Positions 1 to 8,181 of a stretch of DNA of 64,000 nt are shown piece after piece. Position 1 is the first letter of the stretch. The number at the start of each line of letters is the position of its first letter. The position numbers were made by a program, and so were the translations under genes. A model generated the notes under the pieces. It saw nothing but the letters and a program-made list of their open reading frames with translations. It did no database searches and was not told the DNA's origin. The stretch is from the NCBI RefSeq assembly GCF_003046315.1, contig NZ_PZZP01000001.1, positions 2,170,001 to 2,234,000 on the forward strand, written 5' to 3'. The DNA is from Desmospora activa DSM 45169 (GTDB taxonomy: Bacteria; Bacillota; Bacilli; Thermoactinomycetales; DSM-45169).

Positions 1-1436
1 AGATCCGGGAAGCTGTCATCCAACGGTAAGGTACTAATTACAAAATCGACTTGGTGTCGCTCTGCCTCCTCTTTCGCCTTTGCTGCTGTTGAAACGCCTG
101 TCCATACTACCCCGGAGAGTTCGCGACGCAGATGGGATTCCAGCAATTTGGCGGTACCCACCCCGGAGGCACAGACCAACAGGACCCTCCGCACCGTCGG
201 TTTCGTCGCGGTAAAACGCCAGACAGCCGCCCCTATATGCATGGCGATATATCCGATTTCACTCGGTGGTACAGAATGGCCGGTCACCCGCTCTACCCAA
301 AAGGCCGCTTTTTGCGACGCCGCGTATATACGTGGATAGCGGGAGCGAACCTCCTTTAAAAGCGGGTTCTTGATGAAGAAGCCAAAGCGAAGACGGATCA
401 GGGCTGGTTTCAAATGGACTGACAGACCCTCCTGCAATTCCTTATCCCGTTCCAACGGCATTTGCAACATGTCGCTCACGACACGAATAATCCCATCCAC
501 CACCCGTCCAACCGATGGGTCATTCTCCCCGATCTCCGTCCGCAATACCTGAAATCGTTGGGCACCCAACAGACGAAGAGTGAGGTGAACCGTTTCAGAT
601 TCGGGAACATCGATGCAGAATCGTTCCTCTAGATGATGGGAAAGTCGCAAGGCCTCCGCATACTCAGGCAACGGTTTTACATCATCCGGTTCCTTTTTCG
701 CTTTCTCTATCCATTTGCCCGCCTTCAACCGGACGACCATAAGGGCAAGGTAAACCGCCAGAACTTGAAGCGCACTCCCTGACAACGCTTGCACCAGCGG
801 ACTTCCCCAGCGGGAGAGGGTCTCTTCAAACTCCCTCATCATCGCCTCCGTCGGCCAACCTGAGAATGGATCGGAGCCAGACTGGAGAGGGAGGGACCGA
901 TATTCACCATCCTGTCGCATATCAGTCAATAAAACAGCCGCAGCCTGCCGCCAATGAAACTCACTTGACCGAGTGTATAAACCCCGACCCGGAATTCGTT
1001 CTACCACCACCCCGTGGACGACGAGCTGTTTCTGTACCACATCCAGATCCCTTAGAACCGTCCCCCTGGAGATATCCAACTCTCGGGCTAATTGATCCAC
1101 GGTCAATCCGTCGGATTGGACCAGCAGGAACAAGGTTATCGATCGAATCCGCTCTTCTTTTGTGAGGGGCACGATCCGTGGCTCGGGAGTATCCAAATGA
1201 ATTTCCGCCCGCTCCCTTTCCGAACGTCCCCCACGCAGAATCACCCCTCGCCGCGGTCTGCGTTCCAACTCCAACCCCCATTCCCCAAACCAACCCTCCA
1301 ACAATTTCAGATCATAACGAATCGTCCGCGGGCTGACGCGAAATCCAGCTGAGAGCGCTGCCACCGTCTCAAATTCCTCCCGCGCCAACAAATGGAGCGC
1401 AAGAAAACGTTGTCTGGAAGTTAACGAGGCAACCAT
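1..1436 (-). CDS. PRD-containing PTS regulator (BglG/MtlR/LicR type), C-terminus cut by window edge
   Basis: The minus strand reads open from an ATG at 1436 to the window edge, about 478 codons. A CAGGAG ribosome site lies about 10 bases upstream. Two N-terminal helix-turn-helix segments are visible (about residues 10-45 and 95-140, the second containing LTVDQLARELDISRGTVLRD). PRD-like regions follow, the clearest at about 320-410 and ending near GYIAMHIGAAV. An EIIB-like segment comes next, with the phosphocysteine loop VCASGVGTAK. This order is that of activators and antiterminators controlled by PTS phosphorylation. The sugar cannot be told, because the neighbouring PTS genes would lie outside the window. 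A C-terminal EIIA domain may be missing from view. Confidence 0.85.
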   Translation of the reverse strand, partial: MVASLTSRQRFLALHLLAREEFETVAALSAGFRVSPRTIRYDLKLLEGWFGEWGLELERRPRRGVILRGGRSERERAEIHLDTPEPRIVPLTKEERIRSITLFLLVQSDGLTVDQLARELDISRGTVLRDLDVVQKQLVVHGVVVERIPGRGLYTRSSEFHWRQAAAVLLTDMRQDGEYRSLPLQSGSDPFSGWPTEAMMREFEETLSRWGSPLVQALSGSALQVLAVYLALMVVRLKAGKWIEKAKKEPDDVKPLPEYAEALRLSHHLEERFCIDVPESETVHLTLRLLGAQRFQVLRTEIGENDPSVGRVVDGIIRVVSDMLQMPLERDKELQEGLSVHLKPALIRLRFGFFIKNPLLKEVRSRYPRIYAASQKAAFWVERVTGHSVPPSEIGYIAMHIGAAVWRFTATKPTVRRVLLVCASGVGTAKLLESHLRRELSGVVWTGVSTAAKAKEEAERHQVDFVISTLPLDDSFPD

Positions 1437-1550
1437 AGGCCACTACTCCTGCAAAATGGGATGTTCTTCTTTCCTCTTCAGTTTATCTCCCTACAACTCA
1501 AACGTCATTTGCAAATTGATTCCGCTTTCAATGTGGCAGTTTTGTATGAA

Positions 1551-1576
1551 TAAAAGACCGAGCGTTATGCCCGGTC
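1551..1576 (-). terminator. Intrinsic terminator after holA
   Basis: On the minus strand an 8-bp stem (GACCGGGC / GCTCGGTC with one wobble, loop ATAAC) is followed by TTTTATT. It lies about 55 bases past the holA stop and separates holA from the PRD regulator. Confidence 0.7.
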
Positions 1577-1631
1577 GTAACGTGATACCTATTTATGCAC
1601 GGATAGCACTCCTTATTCTATCGCAGCAATT

Positions 1632-2678
1632 TTAAAGACTCTTGTTGGAAGCCGGTGTTCCCGCTATTTCCAAGGAGAGAAGAAGTCGCTCAACCGCCAG
1701 CACCTTATCGATGCGGCCGGATTTAATATCATGGTCTGCCGCAATCGACCGTTCCAACAAAGTGCGTAAGGCTTCTTCGGAAAAGGAGCGCCCTTGTTGC
1801 AACGCCAATTTTACGGGATAGGGGTGAGCCCCGAGCAGAGAAGCGATCTCTCGCTCCCCTTTTCCTTGACTTGCCAGCACTTTTACCTGTAAGAGGAGAC
1901 GAAACTGGCGGATGACCAAAGCCAGGATGCGAATCGGCTCCTCGCGGTTGGCCAGAAGATCGTAGAAAATGGCCAAAGCCTCTCCCGTTCGACGCTGGGC
2001 CACACGATTGGTCAGTTGAAACACATCCTGTTCCAACGTGCGTGGAACCAACTCTTTCACTCCGGAAGGTGTGAGTGTCCCCCCAGCTCCTACATAGGTG
2101 GAGAGCTTACGAATCTCCGCATCAAGCAAACGCAGATCAGAACCCACATGTTGGATTAAGGTGTGTGCCGCTTGCGGATGGGGGAGCAAATCTGCCTGGC
2201 GGATCCGCTTATTCACCCATCGCTCCAAATCTTTAGCCTCCAATGGGGGAAAGGCAGCGATTCGAGCCGTTTTTTTTAACTCTTTTACCAGCTTTTTGCG
2301 ACTATCCAGCTTTTCCGCTTCCACCGTCAGGATCAGGACATTTTCCTCCACCGGCGCTTGTGTATACCGCAAAAGCTCTTCCACCTGGTGATCCACTTTA
2401 CCCTTATTGGTGGCACCGGTTAAAAACCAGGCGTGTTTGGCAACAACCACACGCGCCTCCGCAAAAAAAGAAGCGGTTTCCACTTCTCGGACCACATCTT
2501 GTATCGCGGTTTCCTCCAGATCCATTACCGTGTGGCTCCACTCATTCCCATCACCGGAGGAGATCCGTTCTTGTATCCAGCGACAGGTTTCCTCAATCAG
2601 ATAAGACTCCTTCCCATAAAAGAGATAGAGAGGTGCGATCGTTCCTTGCTTTAATTCCTGCGCCAACTGTTGATCCAT
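1632..2678 (-). CDS. holA: DNA polymerase III delta subunit
   Basis: The 348-residue protein has the normal length and layout of HolA, the clamp-loader subunit that opens the beta clamp. The N-terminal part has APLYLFYGKESYLIEE and an AAA+-like fold region up to about residue 200. A helical collar domain follows, with REEPIRILALVIRQFRLLLQ near residue 245. In Bacillus, holA (yqeN) lies directly downstream of comEC. Here the order comEC-holA is interrupted by the erm gene and the sigma/anti-sigma pair. The start ATG lies one base past the anti-sigma stop, so the two genes are probably cotranscribed. Confidence 0.93.
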   Translation of the reverse strand: MDQQLAQELKQGTIAPLYLFYGKESYLIEETCRWIQERISSGDGNEWSHTVMDLEETAIQDVVREVETASFFAEARVVVAKHAWFLTGATNKGKVDHQVEELLRYTQAPVEENVLILTVEAEKLDSRKKLVKELKKTARIAAFPPLEAKDLERWVNKRIRQADLLPHPQAAHTLIQHVGSDLRLLDAEIRKLSTYVGAGGTLTPSGVKELVPRTLEQDVFQLTNRVAQRRTGEALAIFYDLLANREEPIRILALVIRQFRLLLQVKVLASQGKGEREIASLLGAHPYPVKLALQQGRSFSEEALRTLLERSIAADHDIKSGRIDKVLAVERLLLSLEIAGTPASNKSL

Positions 2679-2679
2679 C

Positions 2680-3384
2680 TCAATCCCTCTCCTTTTCCGT
2701 TGAAAGGGGCTGATCGCTCTCCCTTCGTTTCTTCACATCAATCCATCGCTGTTCTTCCCGCCCCTGCCACTCCAGCTGGAGATAGAGGATATCGTCTTCC
2801 TCCCAGGTAAAACTCACCTGGGCATTAGCCTGCCAAGGCTTGCTTTCATACACTTCGTTCCCTTTTTTGTCGGTGATTCGGATCTGTTCACCCTCTTGGT
2901 TGGCAATCCAGGAGCCCTCAGGGGACGGTAATTCTTGTTCCCGCTCTCTTTCCTGCTCCCTGCTCAGGATGCCAATCCCGCTCTTTTCATCCGCAGGTGG
3001 AGCAATTTCCTCCTTCTGCTCCTGCTGAACAGGTCTACTGGTAGAAGTGGTGGAAGGGGTACCACCCGGTCCCCACCACCAGACCAGGAGCAGGGCTGCC
3101 GCCAAACCACCCATTCCCCAGGAAAAGTGCCGAATCCATGGTACGCGTGGTCGCGGGGAGGCCGCTTCCCGGCTCCATTCTTCTTCCAACCGCTCGACTA
3201 AGGAGACAGGAGGGGATACCGGTGGAAGCGATGTTAGCCGCTGTTGCAACGATTTCCACTCTGCCCACCGACGCGCACAAACGGCACATCCCGCAATATG
3301 TCGCTGTAACGCTTGTTGCTGTTCCGGTTGCAAATCGCCGTCCAGATCACGCTGCATCCATTCTTCCGCTTGTTTACACCTCAT
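2680..3384 (-). CDS. Anti-sigma factor with zinc-finger and one membrane segment
   Basis: The 234-residue protein starts with a putative zinc-binding anti-sigma domain: MRCKQAEEWMQ, then HIAGCAVCARRW giving the H-x3-C-x2-C motif at about residues 29-36. One membrane segment (GMGGLAAALLLVWWW) lies near residues 89-104. The C-terminal part is probably outside the cell and rich in charged residues. The start overlaps the end of the ECF sigma gene by 11 bases, which fits translational coupling of a sigma factor to its cognate anti-sigma. The signal sensed is unknown. The layout resembles RsiW-like factors, but this assignment is only by architecture. Confidence 0.85.
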   Translation of the reverse strand: MRCKQAEEWMQRDLDGDLQPEQQQALQRHIAGCAVCARRWAEWKSLQQRLTSLPPVSPPVSLVERLEEEWSREAASPRPRVPWIRHFSWGMGGLAAALLLVWWWGPGGTPSTTSTSRPVQQEQKEEIAPPADEKSGIGILSREQEREREQELPSPEGSWIANQEGEQIRITDKKGNEVYESKPWQANAQVSFTWEEDDILYLQLEWQGREEQRWIDVKKRRESDQPLSTEKERD

Positions 3385-3910
3385 GGGACACCCCTCCTTC
3401 CCGATAATCGGACAGCCATTCCATCAATTTTTTCCGCCCTCGGAACAGATGGGATTTCACCGTATTAACCGGTAACTCCAATGTATCCGCAATCTCCTGA
3501 TAAGAAAAATCCTGTATATGACGCAACAAAACGACAGAGCGCTGCGGTTCCGGCAATCGTCGGATCGCTTCACGAACATCCGTGTAGATCGCGGATCGCT
3601 CGACCGGACTGCCGCCATTGATGCGATCCTCTTGCAGCGATAAAACGTCTTTTCTGCGCCTAGCGGCATCAATCGCCGTATTGACGGCAATTCGCTGGGC
3701 CCAGGTACGGATATCCGCATCTCCGCGAAAGGTATTAAGCTTGCGGTAAATACGTAATAACGCCTCTTGTGCTGCATCCATCGCATCTTGTTCATGGCCT
3801 AAAGTATAGTAAGCCGTCCGGTAAATGGGGGTTTCCAATTCCCTCAGCAGTGCCACCACCGCTTCCCGATCCCCCGCTTGAGCGCGCCGGACGCACTCTC
3901 TGTCGACCAC
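3374..3910 (-). CDS. ECF-family RNA polymerase sigma factor
   Basis: Sigma-70 region 2 (IYRTAYYTLGHEQDAMDAAQ) and region 4 (SYQEIADTLELPVNTVKSH) are present, with the short linker typical of ECF factors. I chose the GTG at 3910 as start because AGGAGG lies 7 bases upstream; the ATG six bases before it is too close to that site. This gives 178 residues, a usual ECF length. The next gene is its probable anti-sigma factor. A candidate self-recognised promoter lies at 3932-3958, so autoregulation is likely. The regulon cannot be read from this window. Confidence 0.88.
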   Translation of the reverse strand: MVDRECVRRAQAGDREAVVALLRELETPIYRTAYYTLGHEQDAMDAAQEALLRIYRKLNTFRGDADIRTWAQRIAVNTAIDAARRRKDVLSLQEDRINGGSPVERSAIYTDVREAIRRLPEPQRSVVLLRHIQDFSYQEIADTLELPVNTVKSHLFRGRKKLMEWLSDYREGGVSHEV

Positions 3911-3931
3911 ACCCATCCCTCCTGTATATTG

Positions 3932-3958
3932 GACGCATCGCAAACCGGCAAAGTTGCA
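3932..3958 (-). promoter_or_regulatory. Candidate ECF-type autoregulatory promoter
   Basis: On the minus strand TGCAAC (3958-3953) is followed after 17 bases by CGTC (3935-3932). This resembles the TGAAAC / CGTC boxes of Bacillus ECF sigma promoters and sits just before the ribosome site of the ECF sigma gene. The leader would be very short. Confidence 0.45.
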
Positions 3959-4125
3959 GTCGATCCTCGTTTGTCTTGATTGTAACATGAAGACTGAGGG
4001 CTGCGTGTCTTTTGAAAAGCTCAGATAGGGATTATTGGATCGAATGAATGTGATCCCCCTCTTTGGCTCGCTATCCTGTTGATTACTTACCCATACATCG
4101 TTGTAAAATGGTTTTTTGATTCCGT

Positions 4126-4154
4126 TTGCAATTAATCCGCACCTTTGCTACGAT
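4126..4154 (+). promoter_or_regulatory. SigA-type promoter for erm leader
   Basis: TTGCAA and TACGAT are separated by exactly 17 bases, and lie about 35 bases before the start of the leader peptide gene. Confidence 0.65.
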
Positions 4155-4187
4155 GGTGTTATCTATAAATGGGAGGAGTTTTCCTGT

Positions 4188-4253
4188 ATGTTTTGGATGG
4201 CAGCCATGGCGTACTTTATTCGCCTACGTTTCCGTTTTGCTTTGAGCCGCTAA
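4188..4253 (+). CDS. Erm leader peptide, RLR type (macrolide-sensing)
   Basis: A 21-codon reading frame begins with ATG at 4188 behind GGGAGGAG (4171-4178) and ends at TAA 4251-4253. Its residues 11-15 are IRLRF. The Arg-Leu-Arg motif followed by Phe is the arrest motif of the known ErmD-type leader (MRLRFPT), where a macrolide-bound ribosome stalls. The peptide begins MFWMAAM, so the motif lies deeper (residues 12-14) than in ErmDL. It stands 331 bases before erm with two terminators between. This is the expected geometry for drug-dependent transcription attenuation, as described for ermK. Induction itself is inferred. Confidence 0.85.
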   Translation: MFWMAAMAYFIRLRFRFALSR

Positions 4254-4271
4254 CTAAATAGCGCTTTAAGG

Positions 4272-4289
4272 CTCTGCCTGTGTGCAGAG
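4272..4289 (+). promoter_or_regulatory. Leader hairpin, possible antiterminator arm
   Basis: CTCTGC (4272-4277) pairs with GCAGAG (4284-4289) just after the leader stop. The loop side contains GCCTGTG (4276-4282). That is complementary to CACAGGC (4522-4528), the 5' arm of the terminator next to erm. An alternative long-range pairing that breaks the terminator is therefore possible; this is inference. Confidence 0.45.
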
Positions 4290-4348
4290 TAAACGGGATT
4301 GGTCTGCCTATTTACAGGAAAACCCTGATACAACACTTGCAGTGGAAC

Positions 4349-4373
4349 AGGGGGCAAATCTGCCCTCTTTTTG
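4349..4373 (+). terminator. Attenuator terminator 1 in erm leader
   Basis: An 8-bp stem with one G-U pair (AGGGGGCA / TGCCCTCT, loop AATC) is followed by five T. It lies in the untranslated leader between the leader peptide and erm. Confidence 0.65.
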
Positions 4374-4520
4374 CTGTGGAAATATCTAAGGCTGGATTTG
4401 TGCTGGAGATAAGGGATTTATCTGAATTCGTCGGGCGAAAAGACATCTTGTTTGTTTGTCGGCATAAACAAGAACAAACATTCGAGTGGTGGTTTGTTTA
4501 TCCCTCATCCGTTTACTCAG

Positions 4521-4546
4521 CCACAGGCAGATGCCTGTGGTTTTTT
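4521..4546 (+). terminator. Attenuator terminator 2 directly before erm
   Basis: A perfect 8-bp stem CCACAGGC / GCCTGTGG with loop AGAT is followed by TTTTTT. It ends only 38 bases before the erm start codon. A strong terminator there makes sense only as an attenuator that the stalled leader ribosome disables. Confidence 0.8.
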
Positions 4547-4584
4547 GCATTTCAACTTAATCAATGAGTACCGGAGGATAAATA

Positions 4585-5442
4585 ATGAACAAACAGGATA
4601 AACGCCATCGGCGGATACGGAAATTTCGACAGGGAACCAACTTTCCCGGCCAGCATCTGATGCACAACAAACGTTTGCTCAATCAATTGGTGGAAATGGC
4701 CCAAATTCAACCGGATGAGACTGTCGTCGATATCGGAGCAGGCATGGGAGCATTGACCTTGCCGCTGGCAGACATCGCAGAGCGCGTCCTCGCCGTGGAG
4801 AACGATCCCATATTGGCAGAAAAGCTACAACAGAAAGTGAAACAGGACTCCAAAACCAATATCAAAATCATCCAGCGAGATTTTTTACAAATCCATCTTC
4901 CACAGTCTCCCTATTGTGTGGTCGCCAATATTCCGTATTCCATCACCACTCCGATCCTGGGAAAACTGCTGGATCTACCTACAAGCCCCTTTCAACGGGC
5001 GGTGATCGTCATGGAAAAAGGAGCGGCCAAACGCTTTACCACCGTTGCAATTACAAACCCACGCATATTGAAGTGGCGTATGTGGTTTGATTTAAAGATG
5101 GGGCAGACGATATCCCCTGATCAATTTTCACCGCCACCTCGGGTTGATTCAGCCGTATTAACCGTGTGTCGAAAAAAGAAGCCGCTGGTTTCCCCTCGAC
5201 ATCATTCCCGCTTTATAGCTCTAGCCTCCCAGGGACTAAGGCATGCGCAATCTCCCATTTCCGTCGGTTTGCGAGACATTTTTACTCCACCGCAAATCAA
5301 CCATCTGGCCAAAGAGCTGGGATTAAACCGGGATACGCAGATCGGTCGCTTGAATGAGGAGCAGTGGGGACTTGTTTTTCATACCATGCTCCAGCATGTG
5401 CCTTCATTTCGTTGGCCGCGATACAAGAGGAAGGATAGTTAA
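4585..5442 (+). CDS. erm: 23S rRNA (adenine-N6)-methyltransferase Erm, ErmD/ErmK-like
   Basis: The 285-residue protein has the Erm/KsgA fold. FPGQHLMHNK lies at about residues 20-29, the SAM-binding loop VVDIGAGMGALT at 47-58, the catalytic NIPY at 115-118, and VMEKGAAKRFT and WRMWFD follow. Erm enzymes dimethylate A2058 of 23S rRNA and give resistance to macrolides, lincosamides and streptogramin B. The GQHLMHNK, EKGAAKRF and WRMWFD blocks resemble ErmD/ErmK rather than ErmA/C as I remember them. The start ATG has GGAGG seven bases upstream. Expression is probably controlled by the RLR leader and two terminators upstream. No transposon ends are seen around it, so it looks like an intrinsic chromosomal gene between ancestral neighbours comEC and holA. 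Confidence 0.92.
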   Translation: MNKQDKRHRRIRKFRQGTNFPGQHLMHNKRLLNQLVEMAQIQPDETVVDIGAGMGALTLPLADIAERVLAVENDPILAEKLQQKVKQDSKTNIKIIQRDFLQIHLPQSPYCVVANIPYSITTPILGKLLDLPTSPFQRAVIVMEKGAAKRFTTVAITNPRILKWRMWFDLKMGQTISPDQFSPPPRVDSAVLTVCRKKKPLVSPRHHSRFIALASQGLRHAQSPISVGLRDIFTPPQINHLAKELGLNRDTQIGRLNEEQWGLVFHTMLQHVPSFRWPRYKRKDS

Positions 5443-5463
5443 ATCATTAAGCCGAAACAACAA

Positions 5464-5504
5464 AAACCCGCGAAATCCTTGAAGGGGATTTCGTGGGTTT
5501 TTTC
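5464..5504. terminator. Bidirectional terminator between erm and comEC
   Basis: AACCCGCGAAATCC pairs with GGATTTCGTGGGTT, with A-rich and T-rich flanks on opposite sides. It serves the convergent erm (+) and comEC (-). Confidence 0.85.
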
Positions 5505-5543
5505 TTATAAACGTGTAGAAGTTGTCGCCTAAAAACCCATCAT

Positions 5544-7946
5544 TTATTCGTATTCCACCATCGTTTCCACCCGCCAACCCGTTTCATCCAAAATAAAAGT
5601 AACGGCTCCATCACGGTCGGTCCGCCAAAGTTGTACACCGTGATTTCCCAGACGCTCCACTACTTCCGGGGATGGATGGCCGTACCGATTGTTGCGACCG
5701 GCGGAGATGACGGCCATCTGAGGACGGGTTTGTTCCAGCCATTCCTCCGCTGTTGAGGTGCGGCTGCCATGGTGTGCCACTTTCATCAGATCCAGGGGCG
5801 GCAGATCCCATTGGCGTAATAGCTGGCGCTCCGCCTCCTCTTCAATATCACCAGTCAGTAGAATCCGCTGCTGAAACGCCGTCAACAAAAACACAACGGA
5901 ATCATTGTTTGGTTCCGTTCCCAATGTTTCCCCCGGGTGTAGAAATTGCCAACGGATTCCCGGCTCCAGCTCCCATTCTGCTCCCGTTTGCGGTACCAAT
6001 ACCTCGGCACCGCGGGCATACAACAGCTCCATCAACTCTGCTTCCATATCACTCTGTGGCGGATGATGATTACGAATCACCCGTTCTACCGGATAACGAC
6101 GGGCCACCGCGCGCAAGCCGCCGATATGATCGGCGTCACCGTGGGACAGAACCATCTCGTCAATACGGCGAATGCCGCGATACTGCAGATAGCGAACCAC
6201 CACATCCCGCCCCACTTCATAATCCCGTCGGGGCTGCTGCCATTCTTCCTGGAAAAAAGGAAGGTTTCCTCCGCCATCCACCACCAGCACGCGATTTGCC
6301 GGGGTTTCAATCACAACGCAATCCCCCTGGCCCACATCGAGAAACGTGATACGCAATTCTGCATTTGCCCATCCTGCCGGTAACCATGCCCACCAAGCGA
6401 GCACCAACGACATCACCAACGCTCCCGGCAACAGCCTGCGTCGCAGAAGCGGCCCCCCGGTAAATCCCATGAGCAACCCGGCACCGGTAACAGCATAAGC
6501 GGCAATCCAGCCCCAGGAGGGCGGAGAGACAATCAACCGTCCGACGTTCCAAGCGGCTATGTGATGAACCACAGCAACCACCTGTTCCAATACCCAAGAA
6601 GAAAATAGTGCCGGCAACCATGCCAACCCCTCATGGACCAGTGAGAGTAGAAGCGCCAAAAAAGCCACCGGAATCACGGCGATGGAAACCACCGGTACGA
6701 CCGCTAGATTAAGCAGTCCCGACAGTAGGGAAATTTCACGAAAATGGTGCAATATGAGGGGGAGCGAAGCCCATTGGGCCGTGAGAGTAACAGCGAGCAA
6801 TTGGTTAAATCGCGGCCACGGAAACGGAAAAACGTGGGCCAACGGGCGCACGGCAATCAACAACGCTGCTGTTACGGTAAAGGAGAGCTGAAACCCAACC
6901 TCAAACAACGCATATGGGTTCCATATCAGCATCGCCACCAATGCCACCGCCAAAAAGGAAAGGCTATCCGAAAAGCGGCGCAACATCAACGCCAACAAAG
7001 CGAGTATCCCCATCATTCCCGCCCGTACCACTGGCACTCCGGCCCCGGTCAGCAACACATAGATCGGGATAGCCAGCATGGTTACCGCTGCCGCACGTTC
7101 CCGTCTCATCCCACTCCACTGTAATCCACCAAATAAACATCCGACAAAAATACCCACATGTAAACCGGAGATCGCCAACAGATGGATCAACCCTAGTAGA
7201 GCAAAATCCTCTTCCACCTGTGGTGGCACTTCTTTTCTTTCCCCCAGCAACATCCCTCGTATCATCCCCGCCGTCGTCTCTGGATAGATCACCTCCAACC
7301 GCTCTCCCAAAAACGAGCGCAATGAATCTACCCCGCTGCGCCAGGAGGTGGAATCATCCACCACCTCCATCGCATCCACTTCAGCAATCCAATGAATCCC
7401 ACGATGATAAAGATAAGTACGATAATCAAAAGCCCCCGGATTACGGGCGGGTTCCGGAGATTGTAGACGAGCGGAGAAACGGAGAATCTGACCCCGTTTT
7501 AACTTAATCGTCGCTTGTTTCTGTTCGTGTTGATAAAACTGTTTTTGTACCAACAGCCGCTCATCCACGTCAATGGTACGGCCAGCTGTATCCTCGATCT
7601 GTTTCACCTGTACTATCCACCGTCCGCGATCCCCGTCCACTTCCGGTGGAGACACTACTATTCCCTCCAGCCTCCATGTCTCTCCCCCCTGCACCGATCC
7701 GCTCGGTATATCCGTATAATTGCGTGCTTCTGTCCACATCAAATGAGCGGCACCCATACAGAGTCCAATCATGAGCAATACAGCGGCCCAACCCCGTCCT
7801 GTATAGTAAATCCATCCGACTCCCACCAACAGACACACCACAGTGGCAACCAACCACCACCTTGCATCCACAGTGGTTTGAGTGGCGATAAGAATTCCAG
7901 CGATCCACCCCACCCCCATCGCCACAAAGGGACGCCCTTGCAGCAT
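5544..7946 (-). CDS. comEC: DNA uptake channel protein ComEC/Rec2
   Basis: The 800-residue protein has N-terminal membrane segments and a DUF4131-like region (residues about 1-200). The Competence-domain membrane core follows (LLAISGLHVGIFVG, GAGVPVVRAGMMG). A C-terminal metallo-beta-lactamase domain carries LSHGDADHIGGL and VAHHGSRTS. ComEC forms the inner-membrane channel for single-stranded DNA in natural transformation. I moved the start to the ATG at 7946, because AGGAGG lies six bases upstream of it and directly on the earlier ATG. comEB, which lies between comEA and comEC in Bacillus, is not found in this window. comEA is 12 kb away. Confidence 0.94.
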   Translation of the reverse strand: MLQGRPFVAMGVGWIAGILIATQTTVDARWWLVATVVCLLVGVGWIYYTGRGWAAVLLMIGLCMGAAHLMWTEARNYTDIPSGSVQGGETWRLEGIVVSPPEVDGDRGRWIVQVKQIEDTAGRTIDVDERLLVQKQFYQHEQKQATIKLKRGQILRFSARLQSPEPARNPGAFDYRTYLYHRGIHWIAEVDAMEVVDDSTSWRSGVDSLRSFLGERLEVIYPETTAGMIRGMLLGERKEVPPQVEEDFALLGLIHLLAISGLHVGIFVGCLFGGLQWSGMRRERAAAVTMLAIPIYVLLTGAGVPVVRAGMMGILALLALMLRRFSDSLSFLAVALVAMLIWNPYALFEVGFQLSFTVTAALLIAVRPLAHVFPFPWPRFNQLLAVTLTAQWASLPLILHHFREISLLSGLLNLAVVPVVSIAVIPVAFLALLLSLVHEGLAWLPALFSSWVLEQVVAVVHHIAAWNVGRLIVSPPSWGWIAAYAVTGAGLLMGFTGGPLLRRRLLPGALVMSLVLAWWAWLPAGWANAELRITFLDVGQGDCVVIETPANRVLVVDGGGNLPFFQEEWQQPRRDYEVGRDVVVRYLQYRGIRRIDEMVLSHGDADHIGGLRAVARRYPVERVIRNHHPPQSDMEAELMELLYARGAEVLVPQTGAEWELEPGIRWQFLHPGETLGTEPNNDSVVFLLTAFQQRILLTGDIEEEAERQLLRQWDLPPLDLMKVAHHGSRTSTAEEWLEQTRPQMAVISAGRNNRYGHPSPEVVERLGNHGVQLWRTDRDGAVTFILDETGWRVETMVEYE

Positions 7947-8096
7947 ATCCCCCCTCCTTTCCATCGACCTCTTTCGACGAAATGGTTCATATTTCCTTCA
8001 TCACCATAAAAAAGACCGTTTTCCATAAAGAAAAACGATGCGAAGCTATCGCCCAACCTACAAATGAAAAATCGATTGCCGAAATAGCGGAATTAA

Positions 8097-8125
8097 TTGA
8101 CTATTTACAATCAAATTGATATAGT
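8097..8125 (+). promoter_or_regulatory. SigA-type promoter for M23 peptidase
   Basis: TTGACT and TATAGT are separated by 17 bases, about 55 bases before the M23 peptidase start. Confidence 0.7.
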
Positions 8126-8181
8126 TTTTTACGATGGTTATTAAACTTTTTTGTATCTTTGATTAATGGAGGATGAAAAGG

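Noticed and set aside
961-1293. Arg/Gly-rich open frame opposite the PRD regulator region
   Set aside because: It is a shadow of the well-supported regulator gene in another minus-strand frame.
4280-4567. 95-codon open frame in the erm leader
   Set aside because: It spans both terminators and lacks a ribosome site; the region is better explained as an attenuator.
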